Source of the DNA: a virus
Length of the DNA: 31,617 nucleotides
IMG/VR virus record: IMGVR_UViG_3300049916_000204
Coordinates: 1 to 31,617 of that record
Strand: one strand, 5' to 3'
Each line of letters begins with the position of its first letter. The first letter of the stretch is position 1. Shown here in pieces: positions 16,804 through 21,952 of the stretch. Below the pieces are notes generated by a model. The model ran no database searches. It was not told the origin of the DNA and saw only the letters and a list, made by a program, of their open reading frames with translations. The position numbers and the translations under genes were made by a program.

Positions 16804-17273
16804 TACTTAAGATTTGGTATTTCTTTCTCTAATTGTTCTTCTAAGTCTAGTAGATAAGCGTCTCCTAATTCTTTTGTTATCATACTTTCTGCGTTTAAGA
16901 ATGCCTTTGCTACATAGTTTATTCCTGGGTATCCTTCATTAGCTATTTTTCGACCTATTATATATGTAAGGTCTTTTATCTTTAAAGGTCTTTTCATACC
17001 CCTGCCTTTATATGGTCCGTTTCCGAACTTTATCCTTATCCAGTTTTGTAGTTTATTTACATTTGGAAATCTACCAGGTCTTCTACCTAGGTCTACATTT
17101 TCAGCATACTCGGCATCATTGAATATTTTTAATTCATCTTCAGATACTAAACCTAAAAAAGAATCTCTAAGTTCTCCACTAGCAACTTTCCTTTTAGATA
17201 CGATTTCACTAATCATACCATCAATGAGTTCATTGGATATCTTCAGAAGCGTGCCTTGTACCCTTTGTCCCAT
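16803..17273 (-). CDS. HK97 gp10-like neck / tail completion protein
   Basis: A 156-aa basic protein starting MGQRVQGTLLKISNELIDGM. Features typical of the HK97 gp10-like group are SGELRDSFLGLVSEDELKIF, then NDAEYAENVDLGRRPGRFPN and KLQNWIRIKFG. Members connect the head to the tail or cap the tube. I chose the ATG at 17273, which forms a TAATG overlap with the upstream gene; two extra codons are available only from a TTG. An exact copy of the dispersed 9-mer lies at 16890-16898, read L-N-A. It is followed immediately by the large tail genes, consistent with a neck position. Confidence 0.78.
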   Translation of the reverse strand: MGQRVQGTLLKISNELIDGMISEIVSKRKVASGELRDSFLGLVSEDELKIFNDAEYAENVDLGRRPGRFPNVNKLQNWIRIKFGNGPYKGRGMKRPLKIKDLTYIIGRKIANEGYPGINYVAKAFLNAESMITKELGDAYLLDLEEQLEKEIPNLK

Positions 17274-17734
17274 TAGCAAATACTTACATCGTTATTAGGG
17301 AATGATACAACTACATCTACAGACCATCCAGCAAGCTGATTCTCAAATCTATCTAGGAATGGTTGTGCAGAAACATTGGATTCTATTTGGAATAGCTCAG
17401 AGAAACCGCTTCCCCTTCTCAGGTCTGACACTAAGATGTTGGCTTCCGCCAACAGAGTGTTTAGGATATCTTGGAGGTTGTTGTTACCGTAAAATTCATC
17501 TTCTGTGCTTGGGTCCCTGTTGTCGTCTACTATATCTAAGAGTATTAGATTTATTGTCAGTTCCAGCTTATGCTCTAAGAAAGTCACGTTGCCCATCCCA
17601 ATATGGGCTAACGGGAATATAGTTGTCTTATTAAGGTCAACTTCAAATAAGTCTCCAAACGATACGGTCTGTATGTTAGGGGATGTTCTTAGTTTACTTT
17701 TTATTTTCTCTAATACTTGATAAGCTGCTCTCAT
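17273..17734 (-). CDS. Tail terminator-like / neck protein
   Basis: A 153-aa protein starting MRAAYQVLEKIKSKLRTSPN. The stretch VSFGDLFEVDLNKTTIFPLA followed by HIGMGNVTFLEHKLELTINL and, near the end, RFENQLAGWSVDVVVSFPNN is a conserved pattern in flavobacterial siphophages. The mixed alpha/beta layout and size resemble tail terminator proteins that cap the tube and join it to the head. Its ATG overlaps the TAA of the -1 frame of the upstream tail chaperone (TAATG at 17734), which supports expression of that alternative frame. Terminator function is inferred from size, fold pattern and neighbours. Confidence 0.75.
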   Translation of the reverse strand: MRAAYQVLEKIKSKLRTSPNIQTVSFGDLFEVDLNKTTIFPLAHIGMGNVTFLEHKLELTINLILLDIVDDNRDPSTEDEFYGNNNLQDILNTLLAEANILVSDLRRGSGFSELFQIESNVSAQPFLDRFENQLAGWSVDVVVSFPNNDVSIC

Positions 17735-17994
17735 TATTTATATGCTTTCTTAATTCTTTCTGCTTCTAATTCATTTTTCTCTTTCTCGAACTCCAGCCAC
17801 ATCATACACTGATGGACGTTAAGTTTCGTAATTGACTCAAATTTTCCGACATCTCCTCTAGCAAGAGCATATATCGATTGGTACCATCCCCATTTTTTTC
17901 CGAAAGATTCTTCGGAGTTTGGTGTACCATCTGAACTAACTCCTCCTGTAAAGAGCGGGTTATAATTGTCAATAATTCCTTCCCTAAATGATAA
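17734..17994 (-). CDS. -1 frameshift extension of the tail assembly chaperone
   Basis: An open frame of 86 codons plus stop that has no ATG, GTG or TTG near its beginning and overlaps the 3' part of the chaperone gene in the -1 frame. It reads LSFREGIIDNYNPLFTGGVS, then FGKKWGWYQSIYALARGDVG, KFESITKLNVHQCMMWLEFE and KEKNELEAERIKKAYK. The strings KWGWYQSIYALA-x-GD and ITKLNVH-x-C look like conserved protein sequence, and the TAA overlaps the next gene's ATG. It is reached by a -1 shift at nine T residues (17993-18001; codons GTT TTT TTT TAT), giving a 259-aa fusion of 173 + 86 residues. This parallels the gpG/gpGT arrangement of lambda-like phages. Confidence 0.75.
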   Translation of the reverse strand, partial: LSFREGIIDNYNPLFTGGVSSDGTPNSEESFGKKWGWYQSIYALARGDVGKFESITKLNVHQCMMWLEFEKEKNELEAERIKKAYK

Positions 17995-18512
17995 AAAAAA
18001 ACCATCGCCCCAAGAGACACAGTTATAGGCGAGTCTTTCATTAAGTCTGAGTACTTGTCAGAACCCTCATACTTCTCTATTTCATAAAACTCTTTCTTTC
18101 CGGCCACTATAGGTCTATACAGAATCGCCATAGCCTTATGCATAGTATCCCAATTAGAGATATATTTTTCTAGGTCTATGTATTCACCTAAAGACATTTC
18201 GTCCATATTCGGCATAAAACCGAACTCAGTGGTATTCCCTTTCGGATCAGTCATAGTAAACCTTGTCTGTAGCTTGGGCTTCTCAGCCAACATTTTCAGA
18301 ACGTGAGTAACCACACTATCTAATTGATTAATCGGTAACTCATAAACCTCCTTGAGGGTTACACCACAGAATATCTCAAGTATCTTAGCTCGGATAAAAT
18401 CCTCTGCTAATTCTCCTTCTGCATCTTGTACTATCTTGGCGTACTTTTGATATTTCCACAGTTGAATATCTGCCTGCGTTGCAGGAACTTTAAGCTTTAT
18501 TTCCTTACTCAT
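17802..18512 (-). CDS. Tail assembly chaperone (zero-frame product)
   Basis: A 236-aa protein starting MSKEIKLKVPATQADIQLWK. The N-terminal 170 residues (EDFIRAKILEIFCGVTLKEV, LQTRFTMTDPKGNTTEFGFM, MSLGEYIDLEKYISNWDTMH, AMAILYRPIVAGKKEFYEIE) form a helical body of the tail-chaperone type, the protein that binds the tape measure before the tube polymerises. At residues 171-173 (V-F-F) it meets a nine-T run where a -1 shift opens a different C terminus. The zero-frame tail, HLGKELLTIITRSLQEELVQ to the stop, is also protein-like. The gene starts the main virion operon after a 570-bp gap and carries the AAGTTATATATATATG leader. Confidence 0.8.
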   Translation of the reverse strand: MSKEIKLKVPATQADIQLWKYQKYAKIVQDAEGELAEDFIRAKILEIFCGVTLKEVYELPINQLDSVVTHVLKMLAEKPKLQTRFTMTDPKGNTTEFGFMPNMDEMSLGEYIDLEKYISNWDTMHKAMAILYRPIVAGKKEFYEIEKYEGSDKYSDLMKDSPITVSLGAMVFFYHLGKELLTIITRSLQEELVQMVHQTPKNLSEKNGDGTNRYMLLLEEMSENLSQLRNLTSISV

Positions 18513-18618
18513 ATATATATAACTTAGTTAGTGTGTATTTGTACCACAAGGCAATTTGTTATAAATATAACAAAATAATAAACAAAAACGTACAACAAAT
18601 CCAAAAAAAAACAGTTAC
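18513..18618 (-). other. AT-rich leader of the tail operon
   Basis: About 100 bp, mostly A and T, separate the tail chaperone ATG from the decayed gene remnant. I see no ORF and no clear TTTG/TAnnTTTG pair here. A weak candidate (TCTG, 18 bp, TAAATTTG at 18744-18773) lies further upstream, within the remnant. The operon may depend on a phage sigma factor whose promoter form I cannot recognise. Confidence 0.4.
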
Positions 18619-18889
18619 TTATACGTAGTATCCGTGGCTACGGTCAAAGACGTAGACGCGGAACGCCACTGAGCGATACAAAAGTATATATGATATCGTA
18701 TCTTACCGTATAAGGTGGTCTTGGGGTAACTCTATTCTTTTCTCAAATTTAGTATAATACATATACATACAGATGTCTACGTCCGCATTTGGGGATGCTA
18801 CCGTAAACATCCATTTAGCAGTGGGCTTAAGTCACTTCTATTTCGGTTGATTTGATTAAAGGTGGGTACTTACCCCCATCACTATTCAT
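18619..18889 (-). pseudogene. Decayed or frameshifted coding remnant
   Basis: Read on the minus strand, the ORF opens MNSDGGKYPPLIKSTEIEV. With a one-base skip at the ACT TAA it would continue LKPTAKWMFTVASPNADVDI, CMYMYYTKFEKRIELPQDHL, then meet one TAA and go on in the same frame as DTISYILLYRSVAFRVYVFD and RSHGYYV to a final TAA at 18619. The joined reading is protein-like (aromatic-rich, alternating strands) with one frameshift and one internal stop in 271 bp. I do not recognise the family. It could also be chance open frame, or two short genes. Confidence 0.35.
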
Positions 18890-18947
18890 TTTACGTCAAT
18901 ACAACTTTATTCCGAAATATCCAAATATTTCTGTACTTAATTATTGG

Positions 18948-18980
18948 CTTTATTTAAAAACATATTCGTATCTTTGCACA
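18948..18980 (+). promoter_or_regulatory. Weak candidate plus-strand promoter
   Basis: TTGG, 21 bp, TATCTTTG on the plus strand fits the Bacteroidota TTTG / TAnnTTTG form with one mismatch in the upstream box. It would be the only plus-strand promoter seen. No plus-strand gene follows; a transcript would run antisense into the 19.1-kb terminator and cassette. Could be fortuitous. Confidence 0.25.
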
Positions 18981-19083
18981 TTTTTTTAGGGGTAATAGAG
19001 AAAATTGATAGGGAAGAAGAGGCGGCATAAACCCAATTAATACCTATTTTTGATCTTCAGCTACTTACATTTTTTTAGTGCTA

Positions 19084-19108
19084 TAAAAAAAGCCCCTAAA
19101 TAGGGGCT
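19084..19108 (-). terminator. Intrinsic terminator of the micropeptide cassette
   Basis: On the minus strand AGCCCC - UAUUUA - GGGGCU forms a perfect 6-bp stem followed by seven U residues. It lies about 25 bp after the stop of the 60-aa gene at 19133-19315 and closes the transcription unit that begins at the promoter at 19542-19571. Confidence 0.9.
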
Positions 19109-19132
19109 AATGCTGTTATATGTTTGGTGCTA

Positions 19133-19315
19133 TTAGTCTGGTATGGTCACCAGGCCGGTGCCTATCTTAATTTGTCCGATAACGTTGCAAATAGCGTCTT
19201 GATCGTCCAGGCTCAGGCCGTCACGGTTTAGCTTTTCAATAAGAGCATCGCAAATTAACTGTTGGTTCTTTGTTAACCCGCCCCGCTTTAAATTGTGGAA
19301 TAATATATTTTGCAT
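19133..19315 (-). CDS. 60-aa protein of unknown function, last gene of the micropeptide cassette
   Basis: A 60-aa soluble protein starting MQNILFHNLKRGGLTKNQQL, then ICDALIEKLNRDGLSLDDQD and AICNVIGQIKIGTGLVTIPD. It appears helical, with two helix-loop segments and no clear DNA-binding motif. It follows two single-helix micropeptides by 12 bp and is followed directly by an intrinsic terminator, so it is co-transcribed with them from the promoter at 19542-19571. The C-terminal third is uncharged and glycine-containing. I do not recognise the family. Its base composition is less AT-rich than its neighbours. Confidence 0.7.
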   Translation of the reverse strand: MQNILFHNLKRGGLTKNQQLICDALIEKLNRDGLSLDDQDAICNVIGQIKIGTGLVTIPD

Positions 19316-19327
19316 TTTGTTTTATTT

Positions 19328-19408
19328 TTAGAGTGATCCAATATATAGGGCGGCCATAAAGATTAGGCCGCCTAATATAAACAAAGATACATTTTTAATT
19401 GTTTCCAT
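19328..19408 (-). CDS. 26-aa single-helix membrane micropeptide B
   Basis: A 26-codon ORF reading METIKNVSLFILGGLIFMAA LYIGSL. After seven polar or short residues the rest is one hydrophobic helix, so this is a predicted membrane micropeptide. Its start TIKNVSLFI resembles TIEKVSLII of micropeptide A directly upstream (two bases between that stop and this ATG), so the two look like diverged duplicates. Both ATGs follow nearly the same leader (AATATAATTATG / ATATATAATTATGG). The tight spacing, matching leaders and shared start motif argue for real genes. Possible roles are holin-like, superinfection exclusion or a small membrane toxin; none is shown. Confidence 0.6.
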   Translation of the reverse strand: METIKNVSLFILGGLIFMAALYIGSL

Positions 19409-19410
19409 AA

Positions 19411-19512
19411 TTATATATTTAATAAAATTACTATAGCACCGCCAAAAGTTACGGCGGCGTAAATTGCTGCAATGATTAAAGATACTTTTTCAATTGTGTT
19501 TTGTGGTCTCAT
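19411..19512 (-). CDS. 33-aa single-helix membrane micropeptide A
   Basis: A 33-codon ORF starting MRPQNTIEKVSLIIAAIYAA and ending VTFGGAIVILLNI. Residues about 11-32 form one hydrophobic helix with small residues (A, G) on one face, suited to helix packing or oligomerisation. It is the first gene of a compact unit: promoter at 19542-19571, then this ORF, micropeptide B, a 60-aa protein and a terminator. The predicted leader is about 23 bases, AT-rich and without a Shine-Dalgarno site. Homology to B is visible at TI-x2-VSL-x-I. I know no named family for it. Confidence 0.62.
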   Translation of the reverse strand: MRPQNTIEKVSLIIAAIYAAVTFGGAIVILLNI

Positions 19513-19541
19513 AATTATATTATTTTTATTTTTGTATACTA

Positions 19542-19571
19542 CAAATATACAGCTTTTTTACCGTTATCAAA
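19542..19571 (-). promoter_or_regulatory. Host-like promoter of the micropeptide cassette
   Basis: On the minus strand TTTG (19571-19568), 18 bp, TATATTTG (19549-19542) matches the Bacteroidota -33/-7 consensus in every defined base. It is 30 bp upstream of micropeptide A and has the same 18-bp spacing as the promoter at 29364-29393. Confidence 0.75.
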
Positions 19572-19596
19572 ACTTTTTAAACTATTTATATTTTGT

Positions 19597-19791
19597 CTAA
19601 ATAGTTTTATATTTCTTGTCAAGCCTGTTGACACAATAGTCAAGAAGTACCGAGCGCATACCATTAGCACCGCAGTCTAAAATATAATATATCTCTTGTT
19701 CTAATATATATCTATCTTTGATGCTTGCAAGCTCAGAGGCTAATTTAATAAGGTCATTGTCTGTTATGTTTTCTATATTTTCGTATGTCAT
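19597..19791 (-). CDS. 64-aa protein of unknown function
   Basis: A 64-aa protein starting MTYENIENITDNDLIKLASE, then LASIKDRYILEQEIYYILDC and a basic end (NRLDKKYKTI). It is acidic at the start and mostly helical by composition, with two cysteines (DCGANG and DYCVNR). It begins six bases after the GP88-family gene stop and so probably shares its transcript, which would continue into or past the cassette promoter. No membrane segment or recognised motif is present. Confidence 0.7.
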   Translation of the reverse strand: MTYENIENITDNDLIKLASELASIKDRYILEQEIYYILDCGANGMRSVLLDYCVNRLDKKYKTI

Positions 19792-19797
19792 AATATA

Positions 19798-20553
19798 TTA
19801 ATTTAAAATTGTGAAACCTGTTTGATCTTTGCGCGCCGCGCCTTTAGCCTTTAGCCCTAAAATTACGCCGTTATATTTGAGCATCTGTAGGTCTGACTTA
19901 TCGCCGTCCACCACATCAGTAGACCACCACCGTTTTGGCAGCTCATTAAAAACCGCCGCGACATTTATCCCGTGCTTTATTGCTAGCTCAGTTTTGACGG
20001 CGTTATCTTCCGCCCGTGAAAATGTCACTGTGTAATTTGGGTGACCTTTGTACCTTATAGCGCGCTGTATATTTTTGGTATAGTCATAAAATACAGCGTG
20101 CGGTTGTAGTGTCTCAATATCCAGAAACCCGTATTTTTTCAACATATATATAAAATCTATGTCACTAGTACCGTTTAAACGAAAAGCAACTTTGTAACCG
20201 CCCCTCTTAGCTTTTGCAGTCTCTTGTGTAATTTCATTAGTTAATTTATTTAAAAAAGCTAATTTGTTTTTGATGAATAGCTCAGTTTTATTAACGCGCG
20301 CTTTTATTACATTTGAAAATGCACCGCGACCGGCTGAAACCAAGCAAGCAGCCGCGCAACCTTTGGACGCGTGCGGGCATAGGTTACGCCCTTCGCTGTT
20401 TTGGTTGTATGGCATCAAATAAAGTATAAAAGTCTTAATTTCATTCTTTGCTGTTTTGGCATTCGTGCTGCCTGGTGAAAGTAATTTTTTTGGCATATTA
20501 GGTACGGCCATCGAAACGGCATCCCATACATTAGATTCAAATTTAGTAGACAT
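19798..20553 (-). CDS. GP88-family phage protein
   Basis: A 251-aa protein starting MSTKFESNVWDAVSMAVPNM. The cysteine motif CPHASKGCAAACLVSAGRG (C59, C66, C70) followed by ARVNKTELFIKNKLAFLNKL and, in the middle, VAFRLNGTSDIDF is the signature of the Gene product 88 family found in many phages, whose biochemical role is unknown. The clustered cysteines could hold a metal or iron-sulphur site. I chose the ATG at 20553: it has an AT-rich leader (TAAAAATAAAAATATG), while the ATG ten codons upstream (20583) lies inside a TATGTTTG promoter box. The gene is directly under a regulatory region with phased TTAACATT repeats. Confidence 0.8.
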   Translation of the reverse strand: MSTKFESNVWDAVSMAVPNMPKKLLSPGSTNAKTAKNEIKTFILYLMPYNQNSEGRNLCPHASKGCAAACLVSAGRGAFSNVIKARVNKTELFIKNKLAFLNKLTNEITQETAKAKRGGYKVAFRLNGTSDIDFIYMLKKYGFLDIETLQPHAVFYDYTKNIQRAIRYKGHPNYTVTFSRAEDNAVKTELAIKHGINVAAVFNELPKRWWSTDVVDGDKSDLQMLKYNGVILGLKAKGAARKDQTGFTILN

Positions 20554-20576
20554 ATTTTTATTTTTATAATTCCCTA

Positions 20577-20646
20577 CAAACATAAGGCGTCCAATGTAGC
20601 TTAATGTTAACTCAATGTTAAGAAACGCGCGCCCAATGTTAAGAAA
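20577..20646 (-). promoter_or_regulatory. Promoter B: TATGTTTG box with phased TTAACATT repeats
   Basis: On the minus strand a TATGTTTG box (20584-20577) is preceded by TTAACATT copies at 20610-20603, 20621-20614 and 20642-20635. The nearest two are 11 bp apart and the third 21 bp further, so all lie on one helical face. The first T of the nearest copy is 26 bp upstream of the box, exactly as in the region at 21722-21777. The -33 position holds the end of a repeat rather than TTTG, suggesting activator-dependent transcription of the GP88 gene. Confidence 0.65.
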
Positions 20647-20661
20647 TTGTAAATAAGAAAA

Positions 20662-20738
20662 GCAGTAGACCTACTGCGTTTAACGATAGACCTACTGCGT
20701 TTAAGAACCTACTGCGTTTAAGAACCTACTGCGTTTAA
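20662..20738 (-). repeat. Four-copy array of the 13-mer TTAAACGCAGTAG (candidate iterons)
   Basis: Exact copies lie at 20671-20683, 20692-20704, 20709-20721 and 20726-20738 (plus-strand ctactgcgtttaa), spaced 21, 17 and 17 bp. The leftmost copy is part of a perfect inverted repeat, gcagtag-ac-ctactgc (20662-20677). An A/T-only-rich tract (20739-20785) borders the array on its right. Tandem sites beside an AT-rich tract are a common layout for replication origins. Confidence 0.85.
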
Positions 20739-20775
20739 GAATTATTTTTTTTCTAAAGCACTTAAGAAAATTTTT

Positions 20776-21060
20776 TCAAATATACATCGCATCGTAATCG
20801 TGAATCGATTCCCAATATTTTACTGAGTTCTTATAACTTCCTGTTGATCCTGTTGCAACTTCATCACGTGAAGGGATGTAATTACCATACGCATCCTTGT
20901 GGCTTTGCTTGGGTAGCATACAAGCTCCAGAGCTTAGTAGCTCCACCGCTTTCCTTCCCATAGTACCTTCCAGGTGCCATACTGATCCGTTATCTATTAG
21001 GCGTTGAATATTATCAACGCCATTCTCCTTTTGCAGTTTTCTAATTTTCTGATAGTTCAT
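20776..21060 (-). CDS. Conserved phage protein of unknown function, 94 aa
   Basis: A 94-aa protein starting MNYQKIRKLQKENGVDNIQR. The segment LIDNGSVWHLEGTMGRKAVE, then LLSSGACMLPKQSHKDAYGN and YIPSRDEVATGSTGSYKNS, is a pattern I recognise from unnamed small phage proteins in several host phyla. It is soluble and mixed alpha/beta, with conserved W, G and P positions that suggest a folded domain rather than a linker. It overlaps the 73-aa gene upstream by 20 bases and ends before the four-copy 13-mer array. Function unknown. Confidence 0.75.
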   Translation of the reverse strand: MNYQKIRKLQKENGVDNIQRLIDNGSVWHLEGTMGRKAVELLSSGACMLPKQSHKDAYGNYIPSRDEVATGSTGSYKNSVKYWESIHDYDAMYI

Positions 21061-21262
21061 TTTTTATCCTTTCTCTAATGTTAACTAAAATCAAATCGCT
21101 CATTTCATTGCGCTGCTTTATCGTTGTGCTTAATACAGCATCTATCCAGCCAAAAAAATCAGTAGCATCAAAAGTTACTGTTTTTTCGCCCTGAGATATA
21201 TGAACCTCTCCATCGCTACCCCAAACTGTATCTACCATACCTATATATGTATTATTATCCAT
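21041..21262 (-). CDS. 73-aa protein of unknown function
   Basis: A 73-aa protein starting MDNNTYIGMVDTVWGSDGEV, with HISQGEKTVTFDATDFFGWI and a helical end (NEMSDLILVNIRERIKNEL). I chose the ATG at 21262, two bases after the upstream gene's stop; an ATG nine codons earlier (21289) would overlap that gene by 26 bases. A beta-rich first half and helical second half are visible. It belongs to a four-gene run (21697 to 20776) with tight overlaps that starts below promoter A. Not recognised. Confidence 0.7.
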   Translation of the reverse strand: MDNNTYIGMVDTVWGSDGEVHISQGEKTVTFDATDFFGWIDAVLSTTIKQRNEMSDLILVNIRERIKNELSEN

Positions 21263-21263
21263 C

Positions 21264-21551
21264 TTATAAAAATTTAATTGTTTTACCATTTACTTTTGCT
21301 TCTATGAGCGTGTTTAAATTAATCATCTTAAATGATTGCTTCTGCATATCATATACGACCATTAATCCTCTTGATGCCGGATCAAAGGACATACCTTTGC
21401 CCGTCACACCTTTTTTAACTGCTCTTCTGCAGTTAATAGTTCTAATAGTACCATCCTTCTTTTCGAATGTAGCACTGAAGATTTTACCACCTTTAGTGGC
21501 TTCTTTTAGTTTATCCACCTTTGTTTGTGGTGCTGTTAATATCCAAGTCAT
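21264..21551 (-). CDS. SH3-barrel (WYL_2-like) protein
   Basis: A 95-aa protein starting MTWILTAPQTKVDKLKEATK. FEKKDGTIRTINCRRAVKKG, then GMSFDPASRGLMVVYDMQKQ and SFKMINLNTLIEAKVNGKTI, fits the small SH3 beta-barrel group related to the WYL_2 domain common in phages of Bacteroidota and others: KDG-x-x-R-x-(L/I)N, YDM-x-K and a closing strand. Such barrels may bind nucleic acid or small ligands, but the role here is unknown. Its ATG overlaps the preceding TAA by one base (TAATG). Confidence 0.75.
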   Translation of the reverse strand: MTWILTAPQTKVDKLKEATKGGKIFSATFEKKDGTIRTINCRRAVKKGVTGKGMSFDPASRGLMVVYDMQKQSFKMINLNTLIEAKVNGKTIKFL

Positions 21552-21697
21552 TATATAGTGATTTTAAATGTTATACCATCTTTTGTTATATTAGGGGATT
21601 CTGTCGCGAGCTTCGCAAGCTCCGCGGTTATCTTAGCATCTTGTGGGCTGAATCCCTTAGCCTCAAGAATTTGCTTTAGTGTCGGTTTTTTAGACAT
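21551..21697 (-). CDS. 48-aa protein of unknown function under promoter A
   Basis: A 48-aa ORF starting MSKKPTLKQILEAKGFSPQD, then AKITAELAKLATESPNITKD and GITFKITI. The first 30 residues are a likely helix pair and the end a short strand. It is the first gene below promoter A (box at 21722-21729) and is coupled to the WYL_2-like gene by TAATG. The amphipathic KQILEAKGF and AELAKLA helices could mediate protein contacts. It is not recognised as a named family. Confidence 0.7.
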   Translation of the reverse strand: MSKKPTLKQILEAKGFSPQDAKITAELAKLATESPNITKDGITFKITI

Positions 21698-21721
21698 ATC
21701 TTTTGTTTTAAGATTATGGTA

Positions 21722-21777
21722 CAAACATACAAAGCCCTGGAGAATCTAATGTTAAGCTAACGTTAAGAAATGGTTAA
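21722..21777 (-). promoter_or_regulatory. Promoter A: TATGTTTG box with phased TTAAC repeats
   Basis: On the minus strand a TATGTTTG box (21729-21722) is preceded by TTAACATT (21755-21748), TTAACGTT (21766-21759) and TTAACCAT (21777-21770), each 11 bp apart. The nearest repeat begins 26 bp upstream of the box, the same spacing as promoter B. The ATG of the first gene is 25 bp below the box. Confidence 0.65.
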
Positions 21778-21810
21778 GTGTCGGATGTGTCGGATGTGTC
21801 GGATGTGTCG
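21778..21810. repeat. Tandem 9-bp repeat, about 3.7 copies
   Basis: The unit gtgtcggat is repeated three times perfectly from 21778 to 21804, followed by a partial gtgtcg. It sits directly between the TTAAC repeats of promoter A and two 13-mer copies. It may be a binding array or simple slippage. Confidence 0.85.
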
Positions 21811-21816
21811 CTTACC

Positions 21817-21875
21817 CTACTGCGTTTAAGAGTAACCCTACTGCGTTTAACGATAAATCCCCCAAGATGGGGGAT
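21817..21875 (-). repeat. Two 13-mer copies plus a C-stem hairpin
   Basis: Exact TTAAACGCAGTAG copies (plus-strand 21817-21829 and 21838-21850) are 21 bp apart. Just upstream in transcription is a perfect hairpin ATCCCCC-ATCTT-GGGGGAT (21857-21875), followed only by TTTATC, so it is at best a weak terminator after the large terminase gene (stop at 21953). Confidence 0.75.
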
Positions 21876-21952
21876 ATTACCTACAAGAATAATAAAAATG
21901 AAAAAACTAATACTTGTCTCTCGACAGAACAAATATACAAAAATATTTTAAA

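Noticed and set aside
17734-17994. Independent gene in the -1 frame
   Set aside because: No start codon exists near its beginning; the first internal ATG would remove the conserved KWGWYQSIYALA part. Frameshift expression is the simpler reading.
20662-20738. CRISPR array
   Set aside because: Repeats are 13 bp and gaps of 4-8 bp are too short for spacers; no cas gene is present.
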